A stretch of 64,000 nt of DNA from JAPPFW01 sp965231815 (GCA_965231815.1 OZ246890.1:248001-312000), one strand, 5' to 3'. Counted from the first letter of the stretch, positions 26,803-35,965 are shown. A program made the numbers and translations. The notes: generated by a model not told the origin, from the letters alone.

Positions 26803-27207
26803 CCGTAGCGCTCGACTCCTGGGGCGTTCTGTGTTTCCTCCAGAACGAAGGACCGGGCGCGATTCGGATGGAAAAGGGCCTTGTTGGAGCATCCTGTAAT
26901 GAGTTGGATCAATCTCGGTGAAGTGCATTACATCACGATGCGTCGAAAAGGTAAGGCGGTAGCTCGACGAATCTTGACGGCGCTGCTCTCGTCCGTGACT
27001 GCCGATGAAGCCACCCCCGCACGCACAGTGCAGGCTTCCTGTATCAAGGCTAGCTACACGATGGCATTCGCTGACACCTTCGCCGTGGCCACCGCCCAAG
27101 CCCACCGTGCCGTGTTGCTCACCGGAGATCCTGAGATTCTCGAAATCGGCGGACCTTGGGAGGCCAAAGATCTACGCCGGCGATCTACACCCGGTCGTAC
27201 CGCATAG
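26799..27207 (+). pseudogene. PIN-domain (VapC-like) toxin with one frameshift
   Basis: From GTG 26799 the sequence reads 'VTVALDSWGVLCFLQNEGPG', a PIN-domain start with the first catalytic Asp. The frame then ends, but removing one base near 26896 joins it to 'VMSWINLGEVHYI' and 'ASYTMAFADTFAVATAQ' with the later catalytic acids and 'LLTGDPEI'. PIN toxins are RNases. The two halves fit end to end with no missing residues, so a single-base insertion is the only lesion; it is either a recent pseudogene or an assembly error. Confidence 0.7.
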
Positions 27208-27285
27208 AAGAACACGCTTAATACGACCCTGATCCCATTAGGTACGGTAGGTTGTGTCTCACCCACCTGAAACAAGGACGGAACG

Positions 27286-28053
27286 ATGACGCTCGCGCAG
27301 GAGCGGGCCGAGGCGCTCTACGCAGCCCGGCGAGATCGACGCCCGATCGAACCCTTTACCGACACCGATCCCGCTATGACCGCCGACGCGGCTTATGAGG
27401 TGCAAACCCGCTTCGCGTCGATGCTGGTGGCCGACGGCGACGTCATATCCGGATACAAGCTGGGCCTGACCTCCAAGGCGATGCAGAAGATGATGGGAAT
27501 CTCCACTCCGGACTTCGGGCCGGTGCTCCACTCGATGATCCACGAGCACGAACTCGACGCCTCCTCCCTCATCCGCCCCCGTGCGGAGGCTGAAATCGCC
27601 CTGGTTCTGGCCCGGCCCCTTACCGGACCCAATGTCACCGGCATCGAGGCGGCAAGGTCGGTGGGCGGCGCCGTGGCTGCCATCGAAGTGGTCGACTCTC
27701 GGATCGCCGACTGGCGCATAAAGCTAGCCGACACGATCAGCGACCTCGCTTCTATCGGTGGAGTAGTCATGAGCAGCCGCATAGTGCCGGTGGACTTCGA
27801 CCTGCGCTTGGTGGGGATGACCTTTGCCCTCAACGGCTCGGTAGTCACCACGGGCGCCGGGGCCGCCGCTCTCGGAAACCCGATCAACGCCCTGGCTTGG
27901 CTCGCCAACACGCTCGCTCCCCATGGGGTGACTCTGGAGGAGGGTATGTTCATCATGACGGGAGCCCTGCATGCGGCGGTGGACGTGGGATCCGGCGATG
28001 TACTACGAGCCGACTTCGACCGTCTCGGCCCGGTAACCCTGAGGATGACCTGA
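27286..28053 (+). CDS. 2-keto-4-pentenoate hydratase family protein
   Basis: A 255-residue MhpD/XylJ-type enzyme that hydrates 2-hydroxypenta-2,4-dienoate to 4-hydroxy-2-oxovalerate. The family metal-binding motif RAEAEIA is present (around residue 99), with 'GYKLGLTSKAMQ' upstream and 'SIGGVVMSSR' downstream. It starts the lower meta-cleavage operon; AAGGACGG precedes the ATG. Two further paralogs (30015 and 30782) are in the same operon; one is probably the 4-oxalocrotonate decarboxylase. This first copy, next to the dehydrogenase and aldolase, is the best candidate for the true hydratase. Confidence 0.85.
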   Translation: MTLAQERAEALYAARRDRRPIEPFTDTDPAMTADAAYEVQTRFASMLVADGDVISGYKLGLTSKAMQKMMGISTPDFGPVLHSMIHEHELDASSLIRPRAEAEIALVLARPLTGPNVTGIEAARSVGGAVAAIEVVDSRIADWRIKLADTISDLASIGGVVMSSRIVPVDFDLRLVGMTFALNGSVVTTGAGAAALGNPINALAWLANTLAPHGVTLEEGMFIMTGALHAAVDVGSGDVLRADFDRLGPVTLRMT

Positions 28054-28950
28054 ATGGACCGCCTGCGCTGTGCGATCGTAGGCAGCGGCAATATCGGCAC
28101 GGACCTGCTCTACAAACTACTTCGTTCCAGCGTCTTGGACGTCACCGCCATGGTGGGCATCGACCCGGCCTCCGACGGTTTGGCCAGAGCGCGGGTAGAA
28201 GGAGTTGAGGCAACCTCGGAAGGGCCGGACTGGCTTATCGGAAACGCCGAGGAGTTCGATCTCGTGTTCGAGGCCACCTCGGCGTGGGTTCATCGGATAA
28301 ACGCACCTCGCTACCGGGAAGCAGGACTCAAGGCTATCGACCTCACCCCGGCCAGGCTCGGACCGGTAATCGTCCCCTCCGTAAACCTGGACGACCATGT
28401 GGCGGCCCCTAACGTCAACCTGATCACCTGTGGGGGGCAAGCCACCGTACCGATCGTGTCAGCGGTGGAGTCTGTAGCTCCGGTCCCCTACGCGGAGATC
28501 GTTTCCACAGTGGCCTCGGTTTCGGCCGGACCCGGCACCCGCCAGAACATCGACGAGTTCACCAAGACCACCTCCGCCTCACTGGTCGAGGTGGGAGGCG
28601 CCGATCACGGTAAGGCAATCATGATCCTGAACCCCGCCGATCCGCCCATCCTGATGCGCAACACCGTCTTCTGCGCCTTGGGAGACGGCTACGACCGGGA
28701 CCGGGTAGCGGAGTCGATCATCGAGATGGTCCGAACGGTGGCCTCCTACGTGCCGGGGTACCGGATCAGGGCGGAACCGGTCTTCGATGAGGACCTATTC
28801 CAGACCCCCGGCGGTGATGTGAAGGCTCGGGTGGTAGTCCTGCTAGAGGTGGAAGGCGCCGCCGATTACCTTCCCCCCTACGCAGGAAATCTCGACATCA
28901 TGACCGCTTCGGCGGTAAGGGTGGGCGAAGCGATGGCAGCCGCCGGATGA
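28054..28950 (+). CDS. mhpF: Acetaldehyde dehydrogenase (acylating)
   Basis: A 298-residue enzyme converting acetaldehyde, NAD+ and CoA to acetyl-CoA. It begins with the Rossmann motif 'AIVGSGNIGTDL', contains the catalytic Cys in 'NLITCGGQATVP' (around residue 129) and ends with the dimer/aldolase-binding region. It starts at the base after the hydratase stop and overlaps the aldolase gene by ATGA. In the MhpE-MhpF complex acetaldehyde is channelled from the aldolase to this enzyme; adjacent coupled genes fit that. Confidence 0.93.
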   Translation: MDRLRCAIVGSGNIGTDLLYKLLRSSVLDVTAMVGIDPASDGLARARVEGVEATSEGPDWLIGNAEEFDLVFEATSAWVHRINAPRYREAGLKAIDLTPARLGPVIVPSVNLDDHVAAPNVNLITCGGQATVPIVSAVESVAPVPYAEIVSTVASVSAGPGTRQNIDEFTKTTSASLVEVGGADHGKAIMILNPADPPILMRNTVFCALGDGYDRDRVAESIIEMVRTVASYVPGYRIRAEPVFDEDLFQTPGGDVKARVVVLLEVEGAADYLPPYAGNLDIMTASAVRVGEAMAAAG

Positions 28951-29975
28951 CCTCCGCCTTCCGGCTTACCGACTCCACCCTGCGGGACGGCTCCCACGCG
29001 GTAGCCCACCAGTTCACCGAGGAACAGGTCCGGAAGGTGGTGACCGGCCTGGACAGTGCGGGGGTTCCGGTGATCGAGGTCAGCCACGGTGACGGTTTGG
29101 GTGGCTCCTCGTTCAACTACGGCTTCTCGCACCGCAACGAGATGAACCTGGTACGCGTGGCCGTGGAGACCGCCACCACCTCCAAGATTGCGGTCTTGAT
29201 GCTCCCCGGCATCGGAGTGAAGGACGACCTGAGACAGGCCGCCGACCTAGGCGCCCGGGTTGCTCGGATCGCCACCCACTGCACCGAGGCGGACATATCC
29301 GAGCAACATATCGGGCTCGCCAAACAACTCGGGATGGAAGCGGTGGGGTTCTTGATGATGGCCCACATGATCGAACCGGAGGCCCTTCTGGAGCAAGCCG
29401 GGCTGATGGAGTCATACGGGGCCGATGTGGTTTACACGGTCGATTCGGCGGGAGCTATGACCATCGACGACGCCCGTCGCCGGGTGGCCACCCTCAAGTC
29501 CGGCCTCACATGCCAGATCGGCATCCATGCCCACAACAACCTCTCCTTGGCGGTTGCCAACTCTCTCGCCGCTCTGGAAGAGGGAGTCGACCAGATCGAC
29601 GGATGCATGACCGGTCTCGGGGCCGGGGCGGGCAACTGCCCCACAGAGATTCTGGTGGCGGCGTGCCGGAAGACCGGATGGGAGACCGGAATCGACCCCC
29701 TCTCGCTCATTGATGTGGCCGACCACGCGGTGCGTCCGATCCGGCCGGAGCAAGGGGTCATCGACGGTGACGGGCTATTGCTCGGCTACGCCGGAGTGTA
29801 TGGCTCATTCTTGCTCCACTCCAAGCGAGCCGCCGAACGCTACGGGGTTCCGACCAGGGATATCCTGCTGGAGTTGGGTGAGCGGAAGGTGGTGGGCGGC
29901 CAGGAAGACATGATCATCGATGTGGCAATGGAACTGCAACGTCGCGCGGCGGGAGCGCAACCCTCGGTGACTTGA
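28947..29975 (+). CDS. mhpE: 4-hydroxy-2-oxovalerate aldolase
   Basis: A 342-residue class II aldolase of the HMG-CoA lyase-like fold, cleaving 4-hydroxy-2-oxovalerate into pyruvate and acetaldehyde. Diagnostic motifs are 'DSTLRDGSHAVAHQF' at the N-terminus, 'EVSHGDGLGGSSFNYG', metal-binding 'GIHAHNNLSLAVANS' and 'GLGAGAGNCPTEIL'. It overlaps mhpF by four bases. The partner dehydrogenase encoded upstream consumes the toxic acetaldehyde. Confidence 0.94.
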   Translation: MTSAFRLTDSTLRDGSHAVAHQFTEEQVRKVVTGLDSAGVPVIEVSHGDGLGGSSFNYGFSHRNEMNLVRVAVETATTSKIAVLMLPGIGVKDDLRQAADLGARVARIATHCTEADISEQHIGLAKQLGMEAVGFLMMAHMIEPEALLEQAGLMESYGADVVYTVDSAGAMTIDDARRRVATLKSGLTCQIGIHAHNNLSLAVANSLAALEEGVDQIDGCMTGLGAGAGNCPTEILVAACRKTGWETGIDPLSLIDVADHAVRPIRPEQGVIDGDGLLLGYAGVYGSFLLHSKRAAERYGVPTRDILLELGERKVVGGQEDMIIDVAMELQRRAAGAQPSVT

Positions 29976-30014
29976 CCCCCTATATGACAACAGGCTATCG
30001 AACAGGAACAGACC

Positions 30015-30785
30015 ATGAACAACTCGACCGAATCGGCCGCCGATCGGCTGATCGCAGCAGTCACCACCCGCACTGCTATCGGGCCACTCACCGACCAATG
30101 GTCCTTCACTGTCGATGAGGCCTACAACATCCAGGATGCGGTGCTCTCCCGGGCGTTTGCGCAGGGCGAGTCGGTAGCTGGGGCCAAACTGGGCCTGACC
30201 AGTCGGGCCAAGCAAGAACAGATGGGCGTCTCCGAAGCGTTGTACGGATGGTTCACCGATAGCCATCGCCTGGATCCGGGCCAACCTCTGGACAGCGAGT
30301 CGCTGATCCAACCGAGAGCCGAGCCGGAAATCGCCTTCGTGACTTCCAGAGACCTGGAGGGGCCGGTCGGTTTACACGACGTACTCGCCTCCACCGAGGT
30401 TGTGGCGCCCGCGCTGGACATCCTCGACTCCCGTTTCGCGGGCTATTCATTCACGCTGGCCGACGTAGTGGCTGACAACTGCAGCGCAGGGGCTTTCGTG
30501 GTCGGCAATCCGGTACCTCTCGATGACTTCGATTTGGCGCTGGTTGGTTGTGTCTTCGAGAAGAACGGCGAAATAGCCGGTACCGCCACCGGGGCAGCCG
30601 TACTCGGGCATCCGGCGGCGGCGGTTGCATGGTTCGTCCGAAAGCTAGGAGAACGCAACCGGGGCCTGCCGGCGGGATCCCTGGTGCTGGCGGGGGCGCT
30701 GACCGGCGCCGTTCCGGTGGGACCCGGCGACACGGTGACGGCATCGTTCGACCGGATCGGTTCGGTGGGATTATCCGTGGTATGA
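30015..30785 (+). CDS. 2-keto-4-pentenoate hydratase / oxalocrotonate decarboxylase family
   Basis: A 256-residue second member of the MhpD superfamily with 'AGAKLGLTSRAKQEQMGV' and the metal site RAEPEIA (about residue 99). In meta-cleavage operons one paralog is the hydratase and another is the 2-oxo-3-hexenedioate (4-oxalocrotonate) decarboxylase; sequence alone does not settle which role this one has. GGAACAGACC precedes the ATG, and the gene overlaps the next by ATGA, so the two probably work as a pair, as XylI and XylJ do in a complex. Confidence 0.82.
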   Translation: MNNSTESAADRLIAAVTTRTAIGPLTDQWSFTVDEAYNIQDAVLSRAFAQGESVAGAKLGLTSRAKQEQMGVSEALYGWFTDSHRLDPGQPLDSESLIQPRAEPEIAFVTSRDLEGPVGLHDVLASTEVVAPALDILDSRFAGYSFTLADVVADNCSAGAFVVGNPVPLDDFDLALVGCVFEKNGEIAGTATGAAVLGHPAAAVAWFVRKLGERNRGLPAGSLVLAGALTGAVPVGPGDTVTASFDRIGSVGLSVV

Positions 30786-31588
30786 AAGCCCGCTCCGCCG
30801 ACCAGCCCCCGGATCCGGACAAGATCGACGAGTTTGCCGATCGGCTCGAACGGGCTCGCCGCACCCGGGTGCCCACCACCAGGTTGACCGACGAGCACCC
30901 CGGCCTCACCGAATCCGACGCATACGCTATTGCAGACCGGGGAATGAAGCTCAGAAAAGACCGGGGCGAGAAAGTGGTGGGCGCCAAACTCGGTTTCACA
31001 TCCGCAGCCATGCAGAAGGCTTTGGGAGTGGATTCACCCAACTTCGGGTGGCTGACCGATCGTATGATCGTCTCCGACGGGCAGTTGTCCCTGGCCGAGT
31101 TGATACATCCCAAAGCGGAGCCGGAAATCGCCTTCGTTCTGGGTGAGGATCTAGCCGGGCGGGCCATCTCGGCCGAGCATGTTCTGGCCGCCACCGCTTA
31201 CGTGATTCCGATCATCGAGGTGGTGGACTCCAGGTACATAGGTTTCCGATTCCGGGCGATTGACAACACCGCCGACAACTCGTCGGCGGGGAAGGTGGTC
31301 CTGGGGACTCGGGTTACCAGACCGAAGTTCGACCTGTCTCGGGTTGGAGTAGTCGTCACTCTGAACGGTCGGCTGCTCTACACCTCGGCGGGCTCGGCCG
31401 CTCTCGGGCATCCTGCGGCGAGCGTCGCCTGGCTGGTCCGCCGCCTTGCCAGGTCCGGACGCGGCCTAGAGGCTGGTCATCTGGTGATCTCCGGTGGTCT
31501 CACCGGGCCGATCGACCTAGAACCCGGCGCAGACGTGGTGCTCGAGATCGATCGGATGGGAAGCTCGTCCATGCAAGTGGAGGAATGA
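30782..31588 (+). CDS. 2-oxo-3-hexenedioate decarboxylase-like protein (MhpD superfamily)
   Basis: A 268-residue third paralog of the hydratase/decarboxylase family: 'VVGAKLGFTSAAMQKALGV', metal site KAEPEIAFVLG and 'GTRVTRPKFDL'. Given its position just before the tautomerase and semialdehyde dehydrogenase it is my preferred candidate for the 4-oxalocrotonate decarboxylase. The ATG at 30782 sits in an ATGA overlap with the previous gene; the longer open frame back to 30548 is only the shadow of that gene. Confidence 0.82.
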   Translation: MKARSADQPPDPDKIDEFADRLERARRTRVPTTRLTDEHPGLTESDAYAIADRGMKLRKDRGEKVVGAKLGFTSAAMQKALGVDSPNFGWLTDRMIVSDGQLSLAELIHPKAEPEIAFVLGEDLAGRAISAEHVLAATAYVIPIIEVVDSRYIGFRFRAIDNTADNSSAGKVVLGTRVTRPKFDLSRVGVVVTLNGRLLYTSAGSAALGHPAASVAWLVRRLARSGRGLEAGHLVISGGLTGPIDLEPGADVVLEIDRMGSSSMQVEE

Positions 31589-31629
31589 TCGCTCCGGGGA
31601 AACACACTCATGACCACACGGGAGAGCTA

Positions 31630-31884
31630 ATGCCGATAATCAGCATCAACCTATTGGAGGGCCGCTCGCAGGAGAGCATCCAGAAGATGATCACCGACGT
31701 GTCGGAGGCGGCGGCCGAAAGCCTCGGCGCCCCGATCGAGACGGTACGCGTCATGGTCAACGAGATGCCTTCCCACACATTCGGGATCGGCGGACGTCCT
31801 GCTTCGGTAGTGATGGCCGAACGGCGCATCGCAGGCTCGGAAACAACCGAAGGATCCGCCGAAGCTCAGGAGGAATCAGGATGA
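31630..31884 (+). CDS. 4-oxalocrotonate tautomerase family protein
   Basis: An 84-residue tautomerase. After removal of the initiator Met the chain starts with the catalytic Pro1 ('PIISINLLEGRS'), which fixes the start at the ATG at 31630 after GGAGAG, not the upstream 31585. It interconverts the keto and enol forms of 4-oxalocrotonate. The C-terminal 20 residues, rich in Glu and Ser, extend past the usual 62-residue length. It overlaps the dehydrogenase gene by ATGA. Confidence 0.88.
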   Translation: MPIISINLLEGRSQESIQKMITDVSEAAAESLGAPIETVRVMVNEMPSHTFGIGGRPASVVMAERRIAGSETTEGSAEAQEESG

Positions 31885-33332
31885 TCACGTTACGGCACTT
31901 CATAGGAGGCGAGTTCGTCGATTCGACCTCGGGCAAGCGCTTCGAATCGATCAGCCCGATCGACAACACCTTGATCGCCACGGTCGCCAGGGGAGGTCGT
32001 GAAGACATAGACCGGGCGGTTATGGCGGCCCGGGCCGCCTTTCCGGCTTGGGCGGGAATGGATCCCGCCGGACGGCGCAAGATCCTATACCGGGTTGCGG
32101 AGGGTATCGAAGCTCGGCTTGAGGAGCTTGCCGAATGGGAGGTACGGGACATGGGCAAGCCGATCAGCGCCGCCCGCTCAAAGGACATCCCCCGCTCGGC
32201 CCACAACTTCCGGTTCTTCGCCGATGCAGCGGAGCAGGCTTTCACCAAGGCCTTCTCGAAACCATGGGACGGGGTGCTCACCTACGAATTGCGGGAGCCG
32301 CTCGGGGTGGTAGGGGCCATCTCCCCGTGGAACTTCCCGCTGATGCTGCTCACCTGGAAGGTGGCGCCAGCGCTGGCCTACGGCTGCACGGTGGTGGCCA
32401 AACCGGCGGAGCAGTCCCCCGTCACCGCCACCCTGCTGGCGGAGATTTGCCGCGACGCCGGGGTCCCGGAGGGGGTATTCAACCTGGTCCACGGGTTCGG
32501 GCCTGCCGAAGCCGGCGAGGCATTGGTCGCCCATCCCGATGTGGATGCCATCACGTTCACGGGAGAGTCGGCCACCGGCAAGGCGATCATGGCCACTGCC
32601 GCTTCCGGCCTCAAGAAGCTGTCCTTCGAGTTGGGCGGCAACTCGCCGAACATCGTTTGCTCCGACGCCGACCTTGACAAGGCGGTTGCCGGATCGCTGC
32701 GCGGGATCTTCACCAACCAGGGAGAGGTCTGCCTGGCGGGGGCGCGGCTGCTGGTCGAGCGACCGATCTACGACGAGTTCGTAGCCCGCATGGTCGACGG
32801 CGCGGAACGCTACGTGGTGGGCGACCCGCTCAATCCGGCCACGGGAATGGGTCCACTGGTGTCCACCGAACATATGGAAAAGGTGCTGTCCTACATCGAT
32901 CTGGCCACCGAGGAAGGGGCCAAGCTGATGACCGGCGGCTATCGGATTATGGACGGGGCCCTGGCCCGCGGGAACTACGTGGCGCCGACCATCTTCGCCG
33001 ACGCCGACAACCACATGCGATCTTGCCAGGATGAGATCTTCGGGCCGGTGGAGATGGTGATCCCCTTTGATGACCTCGACGAGGCTATACAACTCGCCAA
33101 CGCCACCCGTTACGGGTTGGCCGGGATGGTCTGGACAACCAACGTGAACACCGCCCACAAGGCGGCGCGAGAGGTTAGGGCGGGCACCATGTGGGTGAAC
33201 TGCTTCTTCGTGCGAGACCTAAGGGCCCCGTTCGGCGGCTACGGGGACTCGGGCATCGGGCGCGAGGGGGGTGAATACAGCCACGAGTTCTTCACCGAGT
33301 CCAAGGCGGTGGTCATGAAGCTGGACTCGTAG
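31881..33332 (+). CDS. Aldehyde dehydrogenase (2-hydroxymuconic semialdehyde dehydrogenase-like)
   Basis: A 483-residue NAD(P)+-dependent aldehyde dehydrogenase. Motifs: 'ISPWNFPLMLLTWKVAPALA', 'FTGESATGKAIM', catalytic Glu in 'FELGGNSPNIV' and catalytic Cys in 'NQGEVCLAG'; C-terminal 'PFGGYGDSGIGREGG'. In this operon it most likely oxidises 2-hydroxymuconic semialdehyde to the substrate of the tautomerase. It is the last gene of the operon and converges with the minus-strand gene ending at 33354. Confidence 0.9.
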   Translation: MITLRHFIGGEFVDSTSGKRFESISPIDNTLIATVARGGREDIDRAVMAARAAFPAWAGMDPAGRRKILYRVAEGIEARLEELAEWEVRDMGKPISAARSKDIPRSAHNFRFFADAAEQAFTKAFSKPWDGVLTYELREPLGVVGAISPWNFPLMLLTWKVAPALAYGCTVVAKPAEQSPVTATLLAEICRDAGVPEGVFNLVHGFGPAEAGEALVAHPDVDAITFTGESATGKAIMATAASGLKKLSFELGGNSPNIVCSDADLDKAVAGSLRGIFTNQGEVCLAGARLLVERPIYDEFVARMVDGAERYVVGDPLNPATGMGPLVSTEHMEKVLSYIDLATEEGAKLMTGGYRIMDGALARGNYVAPTIFADADNHMRSCQDEIFGPVEMVIPFDDLDEAIQLANATRYGLAGMVWTTNVNTAHKAAREVRAGTMWVNCFFVRDLRAPFGGYGDSGIGREGGEYSHEFFTESKAVVMKLDS

Positions 33333-33353
33333 CTTCCAACCGAAGACACCTGG

Positions 33354-35543
33354 TCAAGCCGGCAGCGACTCCACCACGACATGGTCGCCTCGGCGCGCTA
33401 GCGTCGACCGCACTTCTCCCGGGGAGCACTCGAGAGCAGAGGCCAGACCGTCTAGCCCGGATCGTTGATCGATACCGGTCAACCGGGATACAGTCGACCA
33501 ACTCGGCTCGTATTCGGAAGGGTCCGTAACCGTTACCGTCATCGCCATGGAATCTCTGTCGAGGACGAGGGTCATGAAGTCGCCCATCTTGGCGCCCAAT
33601 GCGTGCGCTACACCGCGCATCGATCCCAAAGACGGTCCGTTGATCGCCGTCGGTGAAAAGGTGACCTTCACCGCGTGACCCTCCGCAGACCGGAACTCCA
33701 TCTGAGCATCGACATCGATTCCCAACAGCCTGCCGACGACGCAGCCGACCGGCCGTCCGCTCCCTCTCAAGACATCCTTACCCACTTCTAGGAGCAACCC
33801 GACTCGCCCCGGTCTCAGCGTGAACACTCCTCGGGCCTTTCTTACCGGGGTGAGCGGATACTCGAAAGGCTCGTCGGCTCGGCGAAGCCTGACCGAACCG
33901 TCCTCAATCACGAAATCGGGGACACTGCAGTAAGTCCTTACGGTGGAAGGTCGCGCATCGAAGCGCTCGTTCATCCATTCGACCACCTCATCAACTTGCA
34001 GGGGACCGCTCTGCTCAAGCAAACCACGGATGGTCGAGGCGGTTCCCGAATACTCGGGTAGTCCCCACCACGCCAAACCCCACCCGGTTCTGCTGCAACG
34101 AACAAACCGGGTGTCTTCCCGGAGTCCGTTCTGTATCGAACCCGAGGACTGCTTCAAGCTCAGGTTGTCCTTTATTTCCTCCACTGTCGCCGGTGATCCG
34201 ATTCTGTCGAGAGCGAGGGCAAGTTTGTCGCTCAAAGGTCCCTTCCATCGAACCAACCTCCCATCAATCAGTCGGCACCGACCGCCTCGGCTAAGCCACC
34301 GGACATGAAGACCGCTATCCAGACCCCACACGCTTAGCGCTTCGCGCGCTTCCTCCATGACTATGCAACCGAACCTATCGGTACGCTCGAGAATGGTGGC
34401 GGAGGGGTCGTCGTCCAAGGCGGACTTCAAAACAAGCCAGTCCCTGTCCTCAACATACGGTCCGGCCAGATGCTTGAACAGGAACGAGTAGTCGAGATGC
34501 GGACCGGGGGGAGCCAGAAGATCCCTTACCTCATCCAGCGGGAAAGCAACTCCCCCTCTCCGGCGGATAGTATCCACTCGCCACTTGATGGTACGACCCG
34601 GGCGTGTAGCCATGTACTCGGAGAGTTCACCGAGTAGCAAGTGCTCCAACTGGCGTATCCGTTCTCGAGTCAGACTCAATCGTTTACCCACTTCCTCCAG
34701 TGTGGGCCGCCCGTCAACGACTCTGAAACGGCTCATGAAAATAGACCTTTCCCGCTCCGGAAGCCCATCTGCCCAGGCTTGGACAGCACGGTAGGGATGC
34801 ACAGGGTGATCGGACAGGGTAAGGAGTCGAAGCTCCGCCAACTGTCGCCACTCGTCCACTGCGATCGCCTTGCCTACGAGACGCCCGAGTGCATCTCCTA
34901 TCGTTATCGCCGAAGTTTCTGACAGGGCCCAAGCCGCCACGTCCCGCAGATGGTCGTACCCCTCAATGGATGACTTTCGCATGGCGTCGTGTTCACCCGT
35001 ATTGACAGTTTGCAGCCCGCGTGAGTCCAGTTCGGCGCTTTCGATCACGCAGAGCAGATCGATCAACGTGGCCTTCCCGACTGCCCTCCACTCCATGACA
35101 TCCTCGGCCAGCAACGTGCGTTCGAGCGGGCCCTCGCCGTGTTCCATCGCGAACCGGTTGATTGCGTTGCGGGTACGGATTCGGATCGGTAGATCCGCCA
35201 CCCAACGCATCGGAAGGCCCGCAGGGACAGCAATCGCCTTGTTGGGAACCGGCAGCCGTCCCAGTGCTGTAACCAGATCCTTCCTGAGCTTGGGGGACAG
35301 ACCTTGTATGGAGACCTCATCCCAGAAGCTCGTCCCCAGGTCTCCCATGGTGAGGGCCGGGTTCCGCGCCTCCTTCTTCAGGAGCGCCGGCGCCTCCTCA
35401 TGACCGTACACGCGGCGATACGCGGCGGGGATGATCGGACATTCGGAACTCCCCCAGGGGGTTGCCTGACCCGCGCTGTAGCTAACCCCGTTGGAAGCCG
35501 CAACTACCCCGCCAAAACCCTTTCCCGTATCCGAAAAGCTCAT
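33354..35543 (-). CDS. Large protein with alpha-CTD-like and sigma region 4-like domains
   Basis: A 729-residue protein of unrecognised overall family. Residues about 116-170 ('LPIRIRTRNAINR', 'WRAVGKATLIDLL') resemble the helix-hairpin-helix C-terminal domain of RNA polymerase alpha. Residues about 258-305 ('LPERERSIFMSRF', 'TLEEVGKRLSLTRERIRQLE') match sigma-70 region 4, the -35-binding helix-turn-helix. Two later segments (about 437-495 and 500-555) look like HARE-type winged helices. No sigma region 2 is present, so it is unlikely to be a normal sigma factor. It stands alone between the meta-cleavage operon and the Rieske gene, which diverges from it 50 bases away. A regulator or phage-response protein is possible. 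Confidence 0.7.
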   Translation of the reverse strand: MSFSDTGKGFGGVVAASNGVSYSAGQATPWGSSECPIIPAAYRRVYGHEEAPALLKKEARNPALTMGDLGTSFWDEVSIQGLSPKLRKDLVTALGRLPVPNKAIAVPAGLPMRWVADLPIRIRTRNAINRFAMEHGEGPLERTLLAEDVMEWRAVGKATLIDLLCVIESAELDSRGLQTVNTGEHDAMRKSSIEGYDHLRDVAAWALSETSAITIGDALGRLVGKAIAVDEWRQLAELRLLTLSDHPVHPYRAVQAWADGLPERERSIFMSRFRVVDGRPTLEEVGKRLSLTRERIRQLEHLLLGELSEYMATRPGRTIKWRVDTIRRRGGVAFPLDEVRDLLAPPGPHLDYSFLFKHLAGPYVEDRDWLVLKSALDDDPSATILERTDRFGCIVMEEAREALSVWGLDSGLHVRWLSRGGRCRLIDGRLVRWKGPLSDKLALALDRIGSPATVEEIKDNLSLKQSSGSIQNGLREDTRFVRCSRTGWGLAWWGLPEYSGTASTIRGLLEQSGPLQVDEVVEWMNERFDARPSTVRTYCSVPDFVIEDGSVRLRRADEPFEYPLTPVRKARGVFTLRPGRVGLLLEVGKDVLRGSGRPVGCVVGRLLGIDVDAQMEFRSAEGHAVKVTFSPTAINGPSLGSMRGVAHALGAKMGDFMTLVLDRDSMAMTVTVTDPSEYEPSWSTVSRLTGIDQRSGLDGLASALECSPGEVRSTLARRGDHVVVESLPA

Positions 35544-35581
35544 CCAGACCAGTTATAGCCGATGGGTGTGACACAAATCGT

Positions 35582-35587
35582 TACGCT
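35582..35587 (+). promoter_or_regulatory. -10 box of a leaderless-type promoter
   Basis: TACGCT ends six bases before the GTG at 35594, with no ribosome binding site between. It lies in the 50-base divergent gap. Confidence 0.4.
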
Positions 35588-35593
35588 CTTGTC

Positions 35594-35965
35594 GTGCCGA
35601 CCAACGACACCATCGATTTAGCTGATCTACCCCGGGACCGGGCGGTGGCCGTCGCCGACGGGCGCGCCGTCCTCGTTAGGGTCGGTGATGAAGTGTTCGC
35701 CTACCGTAACGAGTGCCTCCACCAGGCTTCACCCCTGCACGGGGGACTGGTCAAAGAGGGCATACTCACCTGCCCACTGCACTTCTGGCGCTACGACGCA
35801 ACCACCGGCGCCAAGTGCGGGCAGCTCGGATTGCAGCTGGAGTCGTATCCGGTGGAGGTGGTATCCGGATCGGTCCGGGTCAGGTTGCCGGACCCTCCGC
35901 CGGCCCGTTCGATGAGGGAGCGGCTGCTCGCCCATGCCAAGGATTGGAACCGTGACGACGGCTGA
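35594..35965 (+). CDS. Rieske 2Fe-2S ferredoxin-like protein
   Basis: A 123-residue soluble Rieske protein. The cluster ligands are complete: CLHQ...LTCPLHFW gives the C-x-H and C-x2-H pairs separated by 17 residues. Such proteins carry electrons to or within oxygenases and related enzymes. The next gene, a HAD hydrolase, overlaps by 14 bases. A decayed piece of a second copy of this gene is at 38561-38602. GTG start after a TANNNT box suggests a leaderless message. Confidence 0.88.
   Translation: MPTNDTIDLADLPRDRAVAVADGRAVLVRVGDEVFAYRNECLHQASPLHGGLVKEGILTCPLHFWRYDATTGAKCGQLGLQLESYPVEVVSGSVRVRLPDPPPARSMRERLLAHAKDWNRDDG

Noticed and set aside
32178..33158. Long minus-strand open frame opposite the aldehyde dehydrogenase
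   Set aside because: It is antisense to a well-conserved gene and shows no domain; typical of high-GC shadow frames.
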